Positions 1 to 9,071 are shown, counted from the first letter of the stretch. The stretch: 46,013 nucleotides of DNA from Alphaproteobacteria bacterium (GCA_004295055.1 SHNJ01000035.1:1-46013); one strand, 5' to 3'. Made by a program: numbers and translations. The notes: generated by a model from the letters alone, not told the origin.

Positions 1-240
1 AGTATGCCCGAAGACAGGGGAAAACTTTTATTAAGCTATTGATTAATAATATTTTTATTAAGGTAAAACCAAAGGTGTTTTTGGCTTGAAAAACAAAATA
101 TCAAACTGTGGCAATTTTATTATTGCGATCAGGAAACATCGTATAAAACACTGATATTAAATAATTTTCTGTATTACTTATGGTCAGACTTTATAAAAAA
201 CAATGCGAAACAATAGGTTAGAATAACCTAGTTTTACACA
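1..240. other. AT-rich intergenic region downstream of the lipoprotein pair
   Basis: I see no convincing gene or RNA in this AT-rich stretch. The only structure is a 7-bp inverted repeat at 214-230 (TAGGTTA, GAA loop, TAACCTA). It lies just past the stop codon of the lipoprotein gene ending at 241 and could be a weak terminator. The T-run after it on the minus strand is poor. Confidence 0.5.
214..230 (-). terminator. Possible weak terminator hairpin after the lipoprotein genes
   Basis: A 7-bp perfect stem (TAGGTTA / TAACCTA) with a 3-nt loop lies 11 nt past the last lipoprotein stop codon. The stem is AT-rich and is followed on the minus strand only by a broken T-tract (TTGTTTCGC), so factor-independent termination is uncertain. 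Confidence 0.3.
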
Positions 241-690
241 TTACGGTAAAACCGTTACGTCAATGACTTCGAATTTAGCCGTCGTAACGGTAGTTCCAAC
301 CACTAATGGAAATTCAAATACTGGCCTTTGACGCAATTCGTTTAAACCGATGGAACGTCTATATCCCTCGCCAGTTTCTGGATCGCGGGTAAAAAATATA
401 ACGCTGTCGCGATTTTGACTGAATACCAGTACGGTGGCGTATCTATTTTTTTCCTGGCCTTCAAGACCAATAACTTCCGGCGATAACGAAGTCACATCCA
501 CCCTCGTGCCGTTAACCAACATACGCACCGTGTAAACATGGGACATATCCAAATTCTGGGCGCCCATCAAGGTTTGTTGCATGTCATAAGCAGCACCGGA
601 GTCTAATCTTTCCGAGGTAAGGTTTGGGGCGGCACATGCGCTTATAACCGCCAACATTGCCAGAACTGAAACTTGATATATTCTTTTCAT
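241..690 (-). CDS. Predicted lipoprotein, paralogue of its upstream neighbour
   Basis: This is a 149-residue protein with a lipoprotein signal peptide: a basic start (MKR), a hydrophobic core and the lipobox-like ISAC near residue 19. Its C-terminal half resembles the adjacent upstream lipoprotein (738-1316). Both share an FTR-P--GEGYR core, with FFTRDPETGEGYRRSI here and LFTRNPKNGEGYRAII there, and both follow it with a PVFEFP/PQFSFP segment. I infer an old tandem duplication. It is the last gene of the minus-strand run that contains the type II secretion genes, 47 nt after its paralogue. I do not recognise the family. A role as a periplasmic or outer-membrane accessory of the secretin is inference from position only. 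Confidence 0.7.
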   Translation of the reverse strand: MKRIYQVSVLAMLAVISACAAPNLTSERLDSGAAYDMQQTLMGAQNLDMSHVYTVRMLVNGTRVDVTSLSPEVIGLEGQEKNRYATVLVFSQNRDSVIFFTRDPETGEGYRRSIGLNELRQRPVFEFPLVVGTTVTTAKFEVIDVTVLP

Positions 691-737
691 TATTTACCTC
701 TTATTTCTAATACTGCGGAATTACGGATCTACCGGCA

Positions 738-1316
738 CTACTTATCGTCCGATAAGGCTCTGGGACCAGAATCGGGCAATTCGGTATAAAATGGTTCTTC
801 TGGCGGCATCGAGCGTTGTAAATATTCGCGCAAGCCGCGAACATTATCGGCGGGGTCCGGCTTGCGAATGACGTTAACGACCTGAACCGGCAATTCTTCG
901 ATCATATTGCCTTTCAAAAAAGGAAAGCTGAACTGCGGCCAAAAATTAGCTTCTTCCAATGGAATGATGGCCCGGTACCCTTCGCCGTTTTTAGGATTGC
1001 GGGTAAATAGCAATAATTCATCTTGATTCAACGAAAAACGCATAGCCGATACCGATTTTTCATCGCCATAACCGGTGGTGGCCAAAATTAGCGGCGCGTG
1101 CGTGGTGATGCTGTAAAACTCGTTTCCAATGCGTACTTTAGCCGCATAAACGCGGTTGGCGTTGTATTTGGCCGGTTCCACCATACCTTCTTGGGTGGTG
1201 CGCGCGGCCTGCAAAGACAGCCATGTCATTTCAACGGGAGGCAATGGCGGCGTGTTTCCGCACGAGGCCAAAGACAAAATAATTATTAAGGAGAATAAGA
1301 ATGGTGCTTGTTTCAT
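738..1316 (-). CDS. Predicted lipoprotein downstream of the gspL-like gene
   Basis: This is a 192-residue protein with a clear lipoprotein signal (hydrophobic segment ending LASC, Cys at about residue 19), followed by a proline-rich stretch. The central domain (about residues 55-155) is paralogous to the next gene; the shared core is LLFTRNPKNGEGYR here. It carries a C-terminal extension of about 40 residues, rich in Pro, Glu and Asp, that the paralogue lacks. It starts 41 nt after the gspL/pilN-like gene stops, so it is probably in the same transcript. The family is not recognised. Anchoring in the outer or inner membrane facing the periplasm is predicted from the signal alone. Confidence 0.7.
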   Translation of the reverse strand: MKQAPFLFSLIIILSLASCGNTPPLPPVEMTWLSLQAARTTQEGMVEPAKYNANRVYAAKVRIGNEFYSITTHAPLILATTGYGDEKSVSAMRFSLNQDELLLFTRNPKNGEGYRAIIPLEEANFWPQFSFPFLKGNMIEELPVQVVNVIRKPDPADNVRGLREYLQRSMPPEEPFYTELPDSGPRALSDDK

Positions 1317-1357
1317 GATCGAACCTGTTTGTTATGGATCATCTTATAAGGACAAGA

Positions 1358-2344
1358 TTATGGCTGCAACGATTGTTTAGGGGTTGTGGATGATAGCGGG
1401 ACAGAAGCCAAATACCGGTTAAATTGGGGCAACGGGGTAATTTCGATGGTTGATGGATCCACGCCAAATGCGGACAGCCATTCTTTAGGATCGCGTCCAA
1501 GGCCGCTGATATTCAATCTGCCTTCTTTATATTCAACACGATCGATTGATATGCCGGGCGGCAAGGTTTGAATCAAACGGCTTAGAATTGGGAAAAACCG
1601 GCTATTTTCTTGCGCTTGAAATTTGTCAAAATCTTCCAATGTGGAACGCATCGTCTGCATTGCTTCGTAACGCTGTTTGGTATTTTGCACTTCGGTCTGC
1701 AAAGTGGCGATATCCCGCATCAACTTTTGCTGTTGCCAGTCATATTGAAATGACCAAAGCGTATAACCGACCGCCAATATCGTTACAAAAAGCAATACCA
1801 ATTTTGCAAACGCTTGCAGCACAGGCGGCAGAATACGCGTGGGCTTGGCGATTAAATCATTTGCGGCGCCAATATCGAATCTTTGCAAAAGGCCTGCCTT
1901 GATGGAATCCACATCCGCGGATGCCGGCAATACCGCCAGGGCCGGCGCGGAAATATTTTTTTGTAAAATCAACCAGTCGTTTTCAGGTAGCGCGAAAATT
2001 ACATTTTCCGCCGAATCGCCACCATCTTTAGTATAGGCAAAATGCACATTTTGTTCCGAACTGAATGGAAAAAAATCGCGGGCAATACGATTTAAATCCG
2101 CTTTGCTGGCAATTGGCATCGGACAACGGCGGCGAAACATCAACCTGGGATCGAGAAAGACCACACATTTTTGCGCCCTGGCAAAAGGAGTCATTTCAGA
2201 CTGGGATTCGATACGAATTTGACCATACCGGTCAGCTTGCCAGCGAAAATGTTTTGCCTTTCCCTGTTCGTCCAAGGCAATAATCCGCTTCGGCAAAAAA
2301 GAAAAACTTTTCGGCAATGTTCGAGTCACTGATGACGCGGCCAT
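1358..2344 (-). CDS. GspL/PilN-like inner-membrane assembly protein of the type II secretion system
   Basis: This 328-residue protein has an N-terminal cytoplasmic region (1-170, with a weak actin-like flavour), one transmembrane helix at about 179-198, a coiled coil at about 205-245 and a small C-terminal alpha/beta domain containing LPPGISIDRVEYKEGRLNIS. That C-terminal pattern is typical of PilN and the Fimbrial/GspL periplasmic domains, which join the cytoplasmic ATPase to the periplasmic scaffold. The gene starts 9 nt after the gspD stop codon. It could be called GspL by topology (cytoplasmic part plus helix plus ferredoxin-like part) or a PilM-PilN-like fusion. I see no clear ATP-binding signature in the N-terminal part. 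Confidence 0.65.
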   Translation of the reverse strand: MAASSVTRTLPKSFSFLPKRIIALDEQGKAKHFRWQADRYGQIRIESQSEMTPFARAQKCVVFLDPRLMFRRRCPMPIASKADLNRIARDFFPFSSEQNVHFAYTKDGGDSAENVIFALPENDWLILQKNISAPALAVLPASADVDSIKAGLLQRFDIGAANDLIAKPTRILPPVLQAFAKLVLLFVTILAVGYTLWSFQYDWQQQKLMRDIATLQTEVQNTKQRYEAMQTMRSTLEDFDKFQAQENSRFFPILSRLIQTLPPGISIDRVEYKEGRLNISGLGRDPKEWLSAFGVDPSTIEITPLPQFNRYLASVPLSSTTPKQSLQP

Positions 2345-2353
2345 AATTCCTCT

Positions 2354-4915
2354 TTACTGCAGTAACGGCTTATTAGCCGGTTTAATAGTGGTTTTATTGC
2401 CATCCGGTGTCGGCGATGGCGGATCGTCTGGCGCCAGCGTTGGCGGCGGCGTAGGTCTTTCCGGCACATAAGTCGCGCCTGCGGTTCCGCCATCTTCTTC
2501 ATCGGCGTCTGTTCCGCGCAAGAAAGTCGGTGGCGGCGGCGGTGGCGGCACCATCGGCGTCGTATCGGATGACATTGGTTTATTTTCCGTCTCCACGGGT
2601 TTTTCAACGAACATATCGGCCGGAGCTTTGTTTTCTTGTTCAGGCGGCTTGCCAGTCATTTTTTGTTTGGCTACCGGATCACTGGTGACTGGACTGCGCA
2701 GATCGGGATCGGGGGCCTGAGAGGCGCGCATAACATCCGGATTGATGCTGGCAAGACCGGACAAGGATTCGCTGACCAATTTCGCCGAAATTTCATCGAC
2801 GATTAAATATGGAGTCATGAATATAATCAATTCGGTGCGTTGATCCTGGTCATCGGTATTGGCAAATGCTTGGCCAAAAAACGGAATGTCGCCAAAGAAC
2901 GGGACCTTAGTTTTAAGCCTGCTTGTGCTGTTGCGAATCAAGCCGCCGATCAGCAACGTTTCGCCGTTTTTGGTAACAAGTTCGGTATTAACTTCGCGAA
3001 TATTGAATCGCGGACGTTCCCCCGAAGAATCATCGTCCGCACCTTGGCGCGAATCTTGGATTTTCACCGCCATATTGACCGTTCCATCTTCGGCAATGCG
3101 CGGTGTAACTTGCAAGCTGACGCCGACTTCCTTGTCTTCGAATTCGCGCTTTGGAATATTGTCGCCGCCTTGTTGTACCGATGTAGTCAGAACCGATTTG
3201 ACGATACGAACCTGGTCGGTACTTTTGATGGTCGCGGTGGCTTTGTTTTTAACAATGACGCGCGGCCGGGACAAAACACGCAGGCTGGTTTCGCTCGACA
3301 ATAAATCCAAGGTGGCAAATGTGTTGTTGGCCAACGATACGACGCCGATGCGCGCGGCTGGCGTTGCTATGCGGCCATTGGAAAGATCGGTGGTAATATC
3401 GCCGCGCACATTGCCGGCGCGGCCTCCCAAGAACCATTCAACGCCATAAGCCAAATTGTCATTTAACTGTACTTCGACAATAGTCGCATCGATCAATAGA
3501 CTTGGCACACGATAATCTAAACGATCAATCACTTTTTTAATTTCAAAATATTGATCCGCGGTACAGGTAATCACCAAAGAATTGGTTGGAACGTTAGATA
3601 CGACTGTAATGTCCGATGCGTCCGGCAATAATCCCGGGATCAATGTCGTCAATGTCGTGCGCACATCGTCAACCACCTGATTGCGCAAGCCATAATAGAA
3701 AATTTGTTTTTGTTTTTTGCCTGGTTGATCGACTTGATTTAGATATTGCAGAACGATATCGCGCGTATCCTGTCCATCCGCGACGATCGTAACGCGTTTG
3801 GCGCCGGTAATGATCGCCGCTTCAATCTGCTTTTTACCTTCGGTGGAATTCATGCCCAATTGCTGCGGCAAGGTTTGCAATAAAGTCACCATGGCTTCGG
3901 CGCTGATATATTTTGGCGAATACACAATGATACGCTTGTCTTTGAATGTCGGCGTATCGACAGTGCGTAAAAATGCATCGATATAACGAATTTCCGGACC
4001 ACTTCCATTCACGATCAAAGTATTGTGCTTATCCAACAGCATCACGCCTTCGGAATTGGCCACAAATGGGCGCACGATCTGCATCGCTTCGGAAGCATCG
4101 ATGCTTTTTAAACGCCAAACGCCGGTAGATGTTCCTATTTCACCGCCACCAATAGTTTTGGTGCCGCTATTTTTATTGGTGATGGTGTAGATACCATCAA
4201 GACGCGATACCACCACGCCTTGAATGTCCAAAAATGTTTCAAACATTCTTTTAACTTCGGCGGCAGTGAATTCACCTTGCGCCACCCAATTCACTTCTTT
4301 GTCCACGAATTCCGAAGAAATCACATATGGTTTTTTTACATATTCTCCAAACACAAATTCGATTACCGCGCGCAGAGAAGTATTGGTAAAATTAATTTCA
4401 ACCTGACGCGGAGTAAATGGATCCGCCACCTCGTCCACAACTGGCGGCGCTTGGGTAATATTGCCGTTTTCATCGACCATCGGCGGAGCGTCTGGATTTA
4501 CCGGCGGCGTTGCGGATTTTGCCTTGGTTGATTTTGGCTTGGGCGACGGCGCTTCTTCTTCAGTTTCGGTGGAAACCCGTTTACTGTCGGGGCCGGAATT
4601 TTTACCGGACGAAACGCCAAATTCCGCTATGACCCCGCCTTCGCCCCGCGGCATCGGGCCGGTCAATGGCTGATCGTAACTGGCCATTTTATCGAGAACC
4701 GACTGGCTATGCTGTACCGCCTGGCTGCTGCGCGTATCCGGCGTGTCTTTGCGCGCCATATCTTCTTTCGTAGGCATTGGGTTGGCGATAAAATAATCGA
4801 AATCGTTTTTCTTCAGATTTTTCCAGGTTTCTTTCCATGACGAGCAAGCGGTCAATAACGCCACGCAGCTTACGGTCACAAGAATTATTTTTACGGTATT
4901 AGAGAAAGAGCGCAT
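2354..4915 (-). CDS. gspD: Type II secretion system secretin GspD
   Basis: This 853-residue outer-membrane secretin forms the channel through which folded exoproteins leave the periplasm. A lipoprotein signal ends at Cys24 (LLTAC). A low-complexity linker rich in Lys, Pro and Thr runs from about 50 to 165. The N0-type domain starts near 171 (VEINFTNTSLRAVIEFVFGE), followed by ring domains and the secretin core, with VGVSLQVTPRIAEDGTVNM and KTKVPFFGDIPFFGQAF. The core ends in a conserved strand (RTELIIFMTPYLI). The C-terminal 110 residues form a Pro-rich tail. The lipidation site may make a separate pilotin unnecessary. The secretin core is well conserved. The long linker between lipid anchor and N0, and the Pro-rich tail, are unusual. 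Confidence 0.93.
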   Translation of the reverse strand: MRSFSNTVKIILVTVSCVALLTACSSWKETWKNLKKNDFDYFIANPMPTKEDMARKDTPDTRSSQAVQHSQSVLDKMASYDQPLTGPMPRGEGGVIAEFGVSSGKNSGPDSKRVSTETEEEAPSPKPKSTKAKSATPPVNPDAPPMVDENGNITQAPPVVDEVADPFTPRQVEINFTNTSLRAVIEFVFGEYVKKPYVISSEFVDKEVNWVAQGEFTAAEVKRMFETFLDIQGVVVSRLDGIYTITNKNSGTKTIGGGEIGTSTGVWRLKSIDASEAMQIVRPFVANSEGVMLLDKHNTLIVNGSGPEIRYIDAFLRTVDTPTFKDKRIIVYSPKYISAEAMVTLLQTLPQQLGMNSTEGKKQIEAAIITGAKRVTIVADGQDTRDIVLQYLNQVDQPGKKQKQIFYYGLRNQVVDDVRTTLTTLIPGLLPDASDITVVSNVPTNSLVITCTADQYFEIKKVIDRLDYRVPSLLIDATIVEVQLNDNLAYGVEWFLGGRAGNVRGDITTDLSNGRIATPAARIGVVSLANNTFATLDLLSSETSLRVLSRPRVIVKNKATATIKSTDQVRIVKSVLTTSVQQGGDNIPKREFEDKEVGVSLQVTPRIAEDGTVNMAVKIQDSRQGADDDSSGERPRFNIREVNTELVTKNGETLLIGGLIRNSTSRLKTKVPFFGDIPFFGQAFANTDDQDQRTELIIFMTPYLIVDEISAKLVSESLSGLASINPDVMRASQAPDPDLRSPVTSDPVAKQKMTGKPPEQENKAPADMFVEKPVETENKPMSSDTTPMVPPPPPPPTFLRGTDADEEDGGTAGATYVPERPTPPPTLAPDDPPSPTPDGNKTTIKPANKPLLQ

Positions 4916-4922
4916 GTAAGAT

Positions 4923-5405
4923 TTACCTGATTTGAATATTTATCGATTGTCGTAGTTGATTGCGATTCTGATTGATATCAATTTCTTTCGTTCCCTGTGG
5001 CGTATTGATTTTAATTTGCCCCATATCGACCGATTCCAAACTGCCCCCATCGACCGATCCGCCAACAGGAACGAATTTGTTGCCAGCCATAACTCCCTTT
5101 ACTCCGGGAATATTGATAAGGCCGTTAACCTCGCCCACAACCTGCGGACCGCCGGCGCCTTTTACCTTTGGTTTACGCATCGATGCCTGCCATGTCTGTC
5201 CGCTGGGATCGAACATATTGCGGGAAATGTCCGCCATGATATCAAAATCGGAATTGGCGGCGAAATCGCTTTGCACCACAATTTCCTGGGGCTGATAAAA
5301 GAAAATTTGCAAATATGGCGCCGCGAATATCGGTAAAAACGCGCCAATCATCACAGCGCAAGACCGCAACAGCCATTTATTGATGGTCAGCCACTGCAAT
5401 TTCAT
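4923..5405 (-). CDS. GspC-like protein: membrane anchor plus HR-type domain, no PDZ
   Basis: This 160-residue bitopic protein has a membrane helix at about 13-36, then RNMFDPSGQ, which resembles the short motif after the helix in GspC, and a small beta-rich domain (about 105-155) resembling the GspC homology region that contacts the secretin N0 domain. It ends right after this domain, so the PDZ or coiled-coil end of classical GspC is absent. The start codon overlaps the preceding gspM/pilO-like gene by 4 nt, and the stop lies 7 nt before gspD, which is the usual gspC-gspD order. PilP is an alternative label. The assignment rests on position, topology and the short motif. Confidence 0.6.
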   Translation of the reverse strand: MKLQWLTINKWLLRSCAVMIGAFLPIFAAPYLQIFFYQPQEIVVQSDFAANSDFDIMADISRNMFDPSGQTWQASMRKPKVKGAGGPQVVGEVNGLINIPGVKGVMAGNKFVPVGGSVDGGSLESVDMGQIKINTPQGTKEIDINQNRNQLRQSINIQIR

Positions 5406-6037
5406 TCCGCAGCCTCCGCCAAAAATATAGCCAGACGGCCGCTGATGCTTACCTGGCGGCGCATACGATCAGTGGCGACAGACATGCTGCGCCATATCAT
5501 GCCATTTTTTCCATCCCCCAAATCCAACATCAATTTGGCCGCATCTTGAGATGAGCCTGTGGTAAAGGAAATATCTGCCAACGCCTTGCGACCGCCCTTT
5601 GGCGACAAGGCTTCACTTTCCGCAACATTGATTTTTAAATCTTCCAACGTGCCCAAATCATCGAGCCTGGCGCGCAAGGCATTTTCTATAAAAGTTTTAT
5701 CGTCGGTATTTTTATCGGTAATCAATCCCGTCAGGCCGCTGATCTTATCGGCATAGGTCGAAGCTAAATTAAAATAGGCTTTATCAATTTCCGCCTGTTT
5801 GGCCTTGAAGTTCCGCAAATCCGCGCGCGTACGGTACAAGGATGGCAATGTTTCTATCGTGGCCGGGACCGCGCCGCCAAAATCCGTCGTTGTGCCCACG
5901 GCCGAGGCGATATCTTCGGCAACCCCGCCGCCCTGGAACAAGGAAGAAATACCATGGGTATGGTCGTACCAATAAACGCCGCCCAGCACAAAAGCCGCCA
6001 GCAGCAAAAAGAATAATCTTTTATTGGGTTTTGCCAT
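5402..6037 (-). CDS. GspM/PilO-like inner-membrane protein
   Basis: This 211-residue protein has a short basic cytoplasmic start, one helix at about 7-24, a helical stretch (about 65-105) and a C-terminal alpha/beta domain. This is the layout of GspM and PilO, which pair with GspL or PilN in the inner-membrane platform. Sequence motifs for the family are too weak to read by eye, so the call comes from topology and position: first gene of the M-C-D-L group, 4-nt overlap with the gspC-like gene, start 97 nt after the histidine kinase stop. It may share a transcript with the kinase or have its own promoter in that gap. Confidence 0.55.
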   Translation of the reverse strand: MAKPNKRLFFLLLAAFVLGGVYWYDHTHGISSLFQGGGVAEDIASAVGTTTDFGGAVPATIETLPSLYRTRADLRNFKAKQAEIDKAYFNLASTYADKISGLTGLITDKNTDDKTFIENALRARLDDLGTLEDLKINVAESEALSPKGGRKALADISFTTGSSQDAAKLMLDLGDGKNGMIWRSMSVATDRMRRQVSISGRLAIFLAEAAE

Positions 6038-6134
6038 TATTATCCTTGAATTGTATAATCGTTTATTCTTAGCGGCAAACAGGCTATTTTTCCATGAAAA
6101 TCATGGCATTAGGAATGGGTTTGTGGACTGTTAT

Positions 6135-8414
6135 TCAGGCTGCCTGAATTATCTTTTCCAAGTCCCCAGCGGACAGCTTGGATTTTGAAGAAGGCCGAAT
6201 TCGGGCTGGAGATTTTGCCCCAAGATCGATCACGACATCGCATAAATATCGGCACTGATGCCACAGATGTGGCGGCAATGTATCATCTTTAGATCGGATC
6301 AATATAGTCCATGCGGAAGCATCTTCCTGTAAAATAGCTTCAAGTTCTTGATAAGTCTCTAATTCTGCGACTTCATATCCCATCGATTCAAATTTCTCGA
6401 CCAAATATTGCCTGGTACTGTTTTGTGGCAATAATAACAATATACCTTCGGCAGGTAGAGTTTCGTTATCGTTTAAAGCTTCGCTCCATGGTTCGCCGTC
6501 CACTTGTTGCAATAAGGGCAACCAGATTTTTGCGGTGGTTCCGTGGCCTGGCTTTGAAATCAAACTTAATTTTCCGCCATGCGCTTCGGTGATCAAATAG
6601 CTGATAGCAAGACCAAGACCGCCCTGCCCTTGCCCTTTGGTTGAAAAACCAGGATCGAAGGCTTTTTGCAACTGCTCTTCATTCATGCCCACGCCGCTAT
6701 CGTGGAATGAGACTAAAACGCCCTGTTGTTCTAAGTTGCTTTGAATGGATATGTTCCCGCCTTTTGGCATGGCTCGAATGGAATTTGACAGCAGGTTGAT
6801 AAACACCCGCAAGATCTGGGTAGCATCGACCTCAACACGAATATCCTTGCCAATCGCCGATGCAATCGCGATTTGTTGCGATCGCGCTTGAGGACCAATG
6901 ATCTTGGTTGCCTCTTCGATCAAATCGAATAATAAAACCGGCTTTAATGTAGGTTTATGAAAAACCTGCCCCGCCCCCAACTGGCCCAGCATTTCCTTGC
7001 CGCGTTGCGAAGCCTGATAAACCGCATCGATCGCTTGATTGGCTTCAATATCCTTTGCGCCGGAAAGTTTTTGCCGGATCACATTCAAGTGACTTTGAAT
7101 TGCCAGCATGAGATTGGAAAAATCGTGATGAATAACTTGGCTGGTTTTGTGAATGCCATGCACGCGTTCGGATAAAATCTTGCGGCGTTCTTCTTGTTCC
7201 CGCGCGCTGACATCTTCCGCCTGCAAACTGTAACCGTAAACAACCTTATCAACCATCAACGGCAAAATGGTCAGTTCGATTATTTTTTCCTGTTGCTGAT
7301 CCTTTATATTAAGCTGGTGTTTCAAGTATCTATTTTGAATCAATGCCGGATCCTGCAAAATGGTTTTTAATTCCGGCAAATAATCCGTAATAGGGCAACC
7401 TTCGGCCAAAAATTGGCCGGTGGCGTGATCGATCAACAATTCCTGCGCCGCGGGATTGAATTGTCTTAACCTCCAACCCTTGTCCAATTCCACCAAAGCG
7501 ATCGGGCTGCGTTGCATTTGATGATGGCGCAAATATTCTTCTTGGCGCAAGGCCTGATTCAGTTGGCGCAATTCCGCGATTTGTTCGCGCGCGCCGGTAA
7601 TCGATTCGGATTGTTGACCGGATTCGGCGCGGAAATTTAAGACCCCCCAAATAGACCGTTTGGGCATCAACGCATTTTGCATATACGCCATCACATCATA
7701 CGCCAGCAAAGTGACAAAGGCGGGAGCGGCCAACAAACAAAATTCTGGCCATTCCAAGCCTATGTTGATCAGGCCTTGATCATATCCATAGGTTAGAAAG
7801 GAGAATAACGGCAGAAACACCGTAATACCGGCGGCAAATCCAAATGGCAAAGTCAGCAACCGGCTGACGCGCCGCGCCAACTCGGCGCCGATGGTGCATA
7901 CAACGCCAGAAATAATCAAGCTTCCGGCCAGAGCGATCTGGGTATTGATCGGGGTAAAAAATAAACTTGGCGTTGGCGTAACATGGCCCAATGTTTCAAG
8001 AAAAAACGAATAGCCCATGCCAAAAACGGCGCCGCACACCATCACGCCCAAAAACGCGCGGGCCATGCGCACGCCATCCATCGCGTAAGTTAACGTGGCG
8101 CCAGCCAACAATGCCGGAATAATGCCCAGCAAAGCGGCGTTGATTTTATAATCTTGCCAATCCACCCACCAGCCGATTTGCACCAATTGCCAAACGAGGA
8201 AAGTCAACAAACCTCCCAATGCCAGCATCGGCGCCATGGTTATTTGGCCGCGCAATTGATGCAAGGCCATGATTAATCCGGTGGCGATAAAATAAACGCC
8301 GACAAAATATAACGGCGATGCGTATAACGCGTAATCGAATTGAGACCATACTGGCATTATGCCGGTTGCTGGCGTTATAAATTCTTCGACGTACCAGCCA
8401 ATGGAACTGTTCAT
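6135..8414 (-). CDS. Membrane PAS-domain histidine kinase with a degenerate C-terminal receiver
   Basis: This is a 759-residue sensor kinase. About seven transmembrane helices fill residues 30-248. A PAS-like domain follows (about 295-405), then the dimerisation H-box with VIHHDFSNLM (phospho-acceptor probably His430). The catalytic ATPase domain shows the N-box around Asn540-Asn544, DSGVGMN at 572 and GGLGLA at 598. The last 100 residues resemble a receiver fold but I see no acidic pocket or conserved phospho-Asp context, so it is probably a pseudo-receiver. The partner response regulator is encoded 17 nt upstream. The pair sits inside the type II secretion cluster between gspK and the gspM-like gene, which suggests it controls secretion; that is inference. 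Confidence 0.85.
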   Translation of the reverse strand: MNSSIGWYVEEFITPATGIMPVWSQFDYALYASPLYFVGVYFIATGLIMALHQLRGQITMAPMLALGGLLTFLVWQLVQIGWWVDWQDYKINAALLGIIPALLAGATLTYAMDGVRMARAFLGVMVCGAVFGMGYSFFLETLGHVTPTPSLFFTPINTQIALAGSLIISGVVCTIGAELARRVSRLLTLPFGFAAGITVFLPLFSFLTYGYDQGLINIGLEWPEFCLLAAPAFVTLLAYDVMAYMQNALMPKRSIWGVLNFRAESGQQSESITGAREQIAELRQLNQALRQEEYLRHHQMQRSPIALVELDKGWRLRQFNPAAQELLIDHATGQFLAEGCPITDYLPELKTILQDPALIQNRYLKHQLNIKDQQQEKIIELTILPLMVDKVVYGYSLQAEDVSAREQEERRKILSERVHGIHKTSQVIHHDFSNLMLAIQSHLNVIRQKLSGAKDIEANQAIDAVYQASQRGKEMLGQLGAGQVFHKPTLKPVLLFDLIEEATKIIGPQARSQQIAIASAIGKDIRVEVDATQILRVFINLLSNSIRAMPKGGNISIQSNLEQQGVLVSFHDSGVGMNEEQLQKAFDPGFSTKGQGQGGLGLAISYLITEAHGGKLSLISKPGHGTTAKIWLPLLQQVDGEPWSEALNDNETLPAEGILLLLPQNSTRQYLVEKFESMGYEVAELETYQELEAILQEDASAWTILIRSKDDTLPPHLWHQCRYLCDVVIDLGAKSPARIRPSSKSKLSAGDLEKIIQAA

Positions 8415-8431
8415 ACCCTACCCTTTTTATA

Positions 8432-9043
8432 TTAGGCCGCGTTAACTGCTGCACGGCGGTTTTCACCGCGCTTGCGGCGAATCGAGCGAATCTGCACCCG
8501 AATAGTGTGCACCGACCGGTCCAAGCGAAAAGCGATTTCTTTGTCACTGAGACCCTGGCGGATTAATTCGTAAATTTCATGTTCACGCGATGACAATGCC
8601 GTCCCGCGGGGAAACATATTCCGCGCCGGAACGAATTCCTGTGCAACGGATTCATACCATAATGGCGCCGTGGCGGGATTGGATTGCAGCAATTTTCCAA
8701 TCGCCACAATTAATTCGGAAAAATCGACAGTTTTGGCAATGTAGGCCGTCGCCCCCATACTAAGCGCGTGCAGAATATCGTCGCGATCCTGGCTGCCCGA
8801 TAACAACAAAGAATATTTTGGATAATGTCCAGCAAGCGCGGGGTCGGAAAATAATTGGCCGCCGCGTCCGTCCGGCAAGTTAATATCGATAATGGCCAGA
8901 TCATAAATTTTACTGGCCACTTTTTGTTTGGACTGGGCCAGATTGCCAGCAATTTCAATGGAACAACCCGGATACTGGCCTTTCAATGCGGCTTCCAATC
9001 CGGCGGCTACCAATGGATGATCATCAACGATTAATATTTGCAT
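8432..9043 (-). CDS. NarL/FixJ-type response regulator
   Basis: This 203-residue regulator has an N-terminal receiver with the acidic pair in IVDDH, phospho-acceptor Asp53 in IIDINLPDGRGG, and Lys in YIAKTVDFSEL. A C-terminal LuxR-type helix-turn-helix is seen as TALSSREHEIYELIRQGLSD then KEIAFRLDRSVHTIRVQI. Proteins of this family are activated by phosphorylation and bind promoter DNA as dimers. It is followed after 17 nt by the membrane histidine kinase, clearly its partner. The gene starts 126 nt after gspK, with a possible promoter in the gap, so the two-component pair may be expressed separately from the upstream pseudopilin genes. Confidence 0.9.
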   Translation of the reverse strand: MQILIVDDHPLVAAGLEAALKGQYPGCSIEIAGNLAQSKQKVASKIYDLAIIDINLPDGRGGQLFSDPALAGHYPKYSLLLSGSQDRDDILHALSMGATAYIAKTVDFSELIVAIGKLLQSNPATAPLWYESVAQEFVPARNMFPRGTALSSREHEIYELIRQGLSDKEIAFRLDRSVHTIRVQIRSIRRKRGENRRAAVNAA

Positions 9044-9071
9044 TTTACCCCTGTTTATTCCTTATTTTCCT

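Noticed and set aside
2326-2607. A 93-residue Arg-rich minus-strand frame overlapping the end of gspD
   Set aside because: It is in a shifted frame of the gspD Pro-rich tail, with low-complexity Arg/His content and no start signal.
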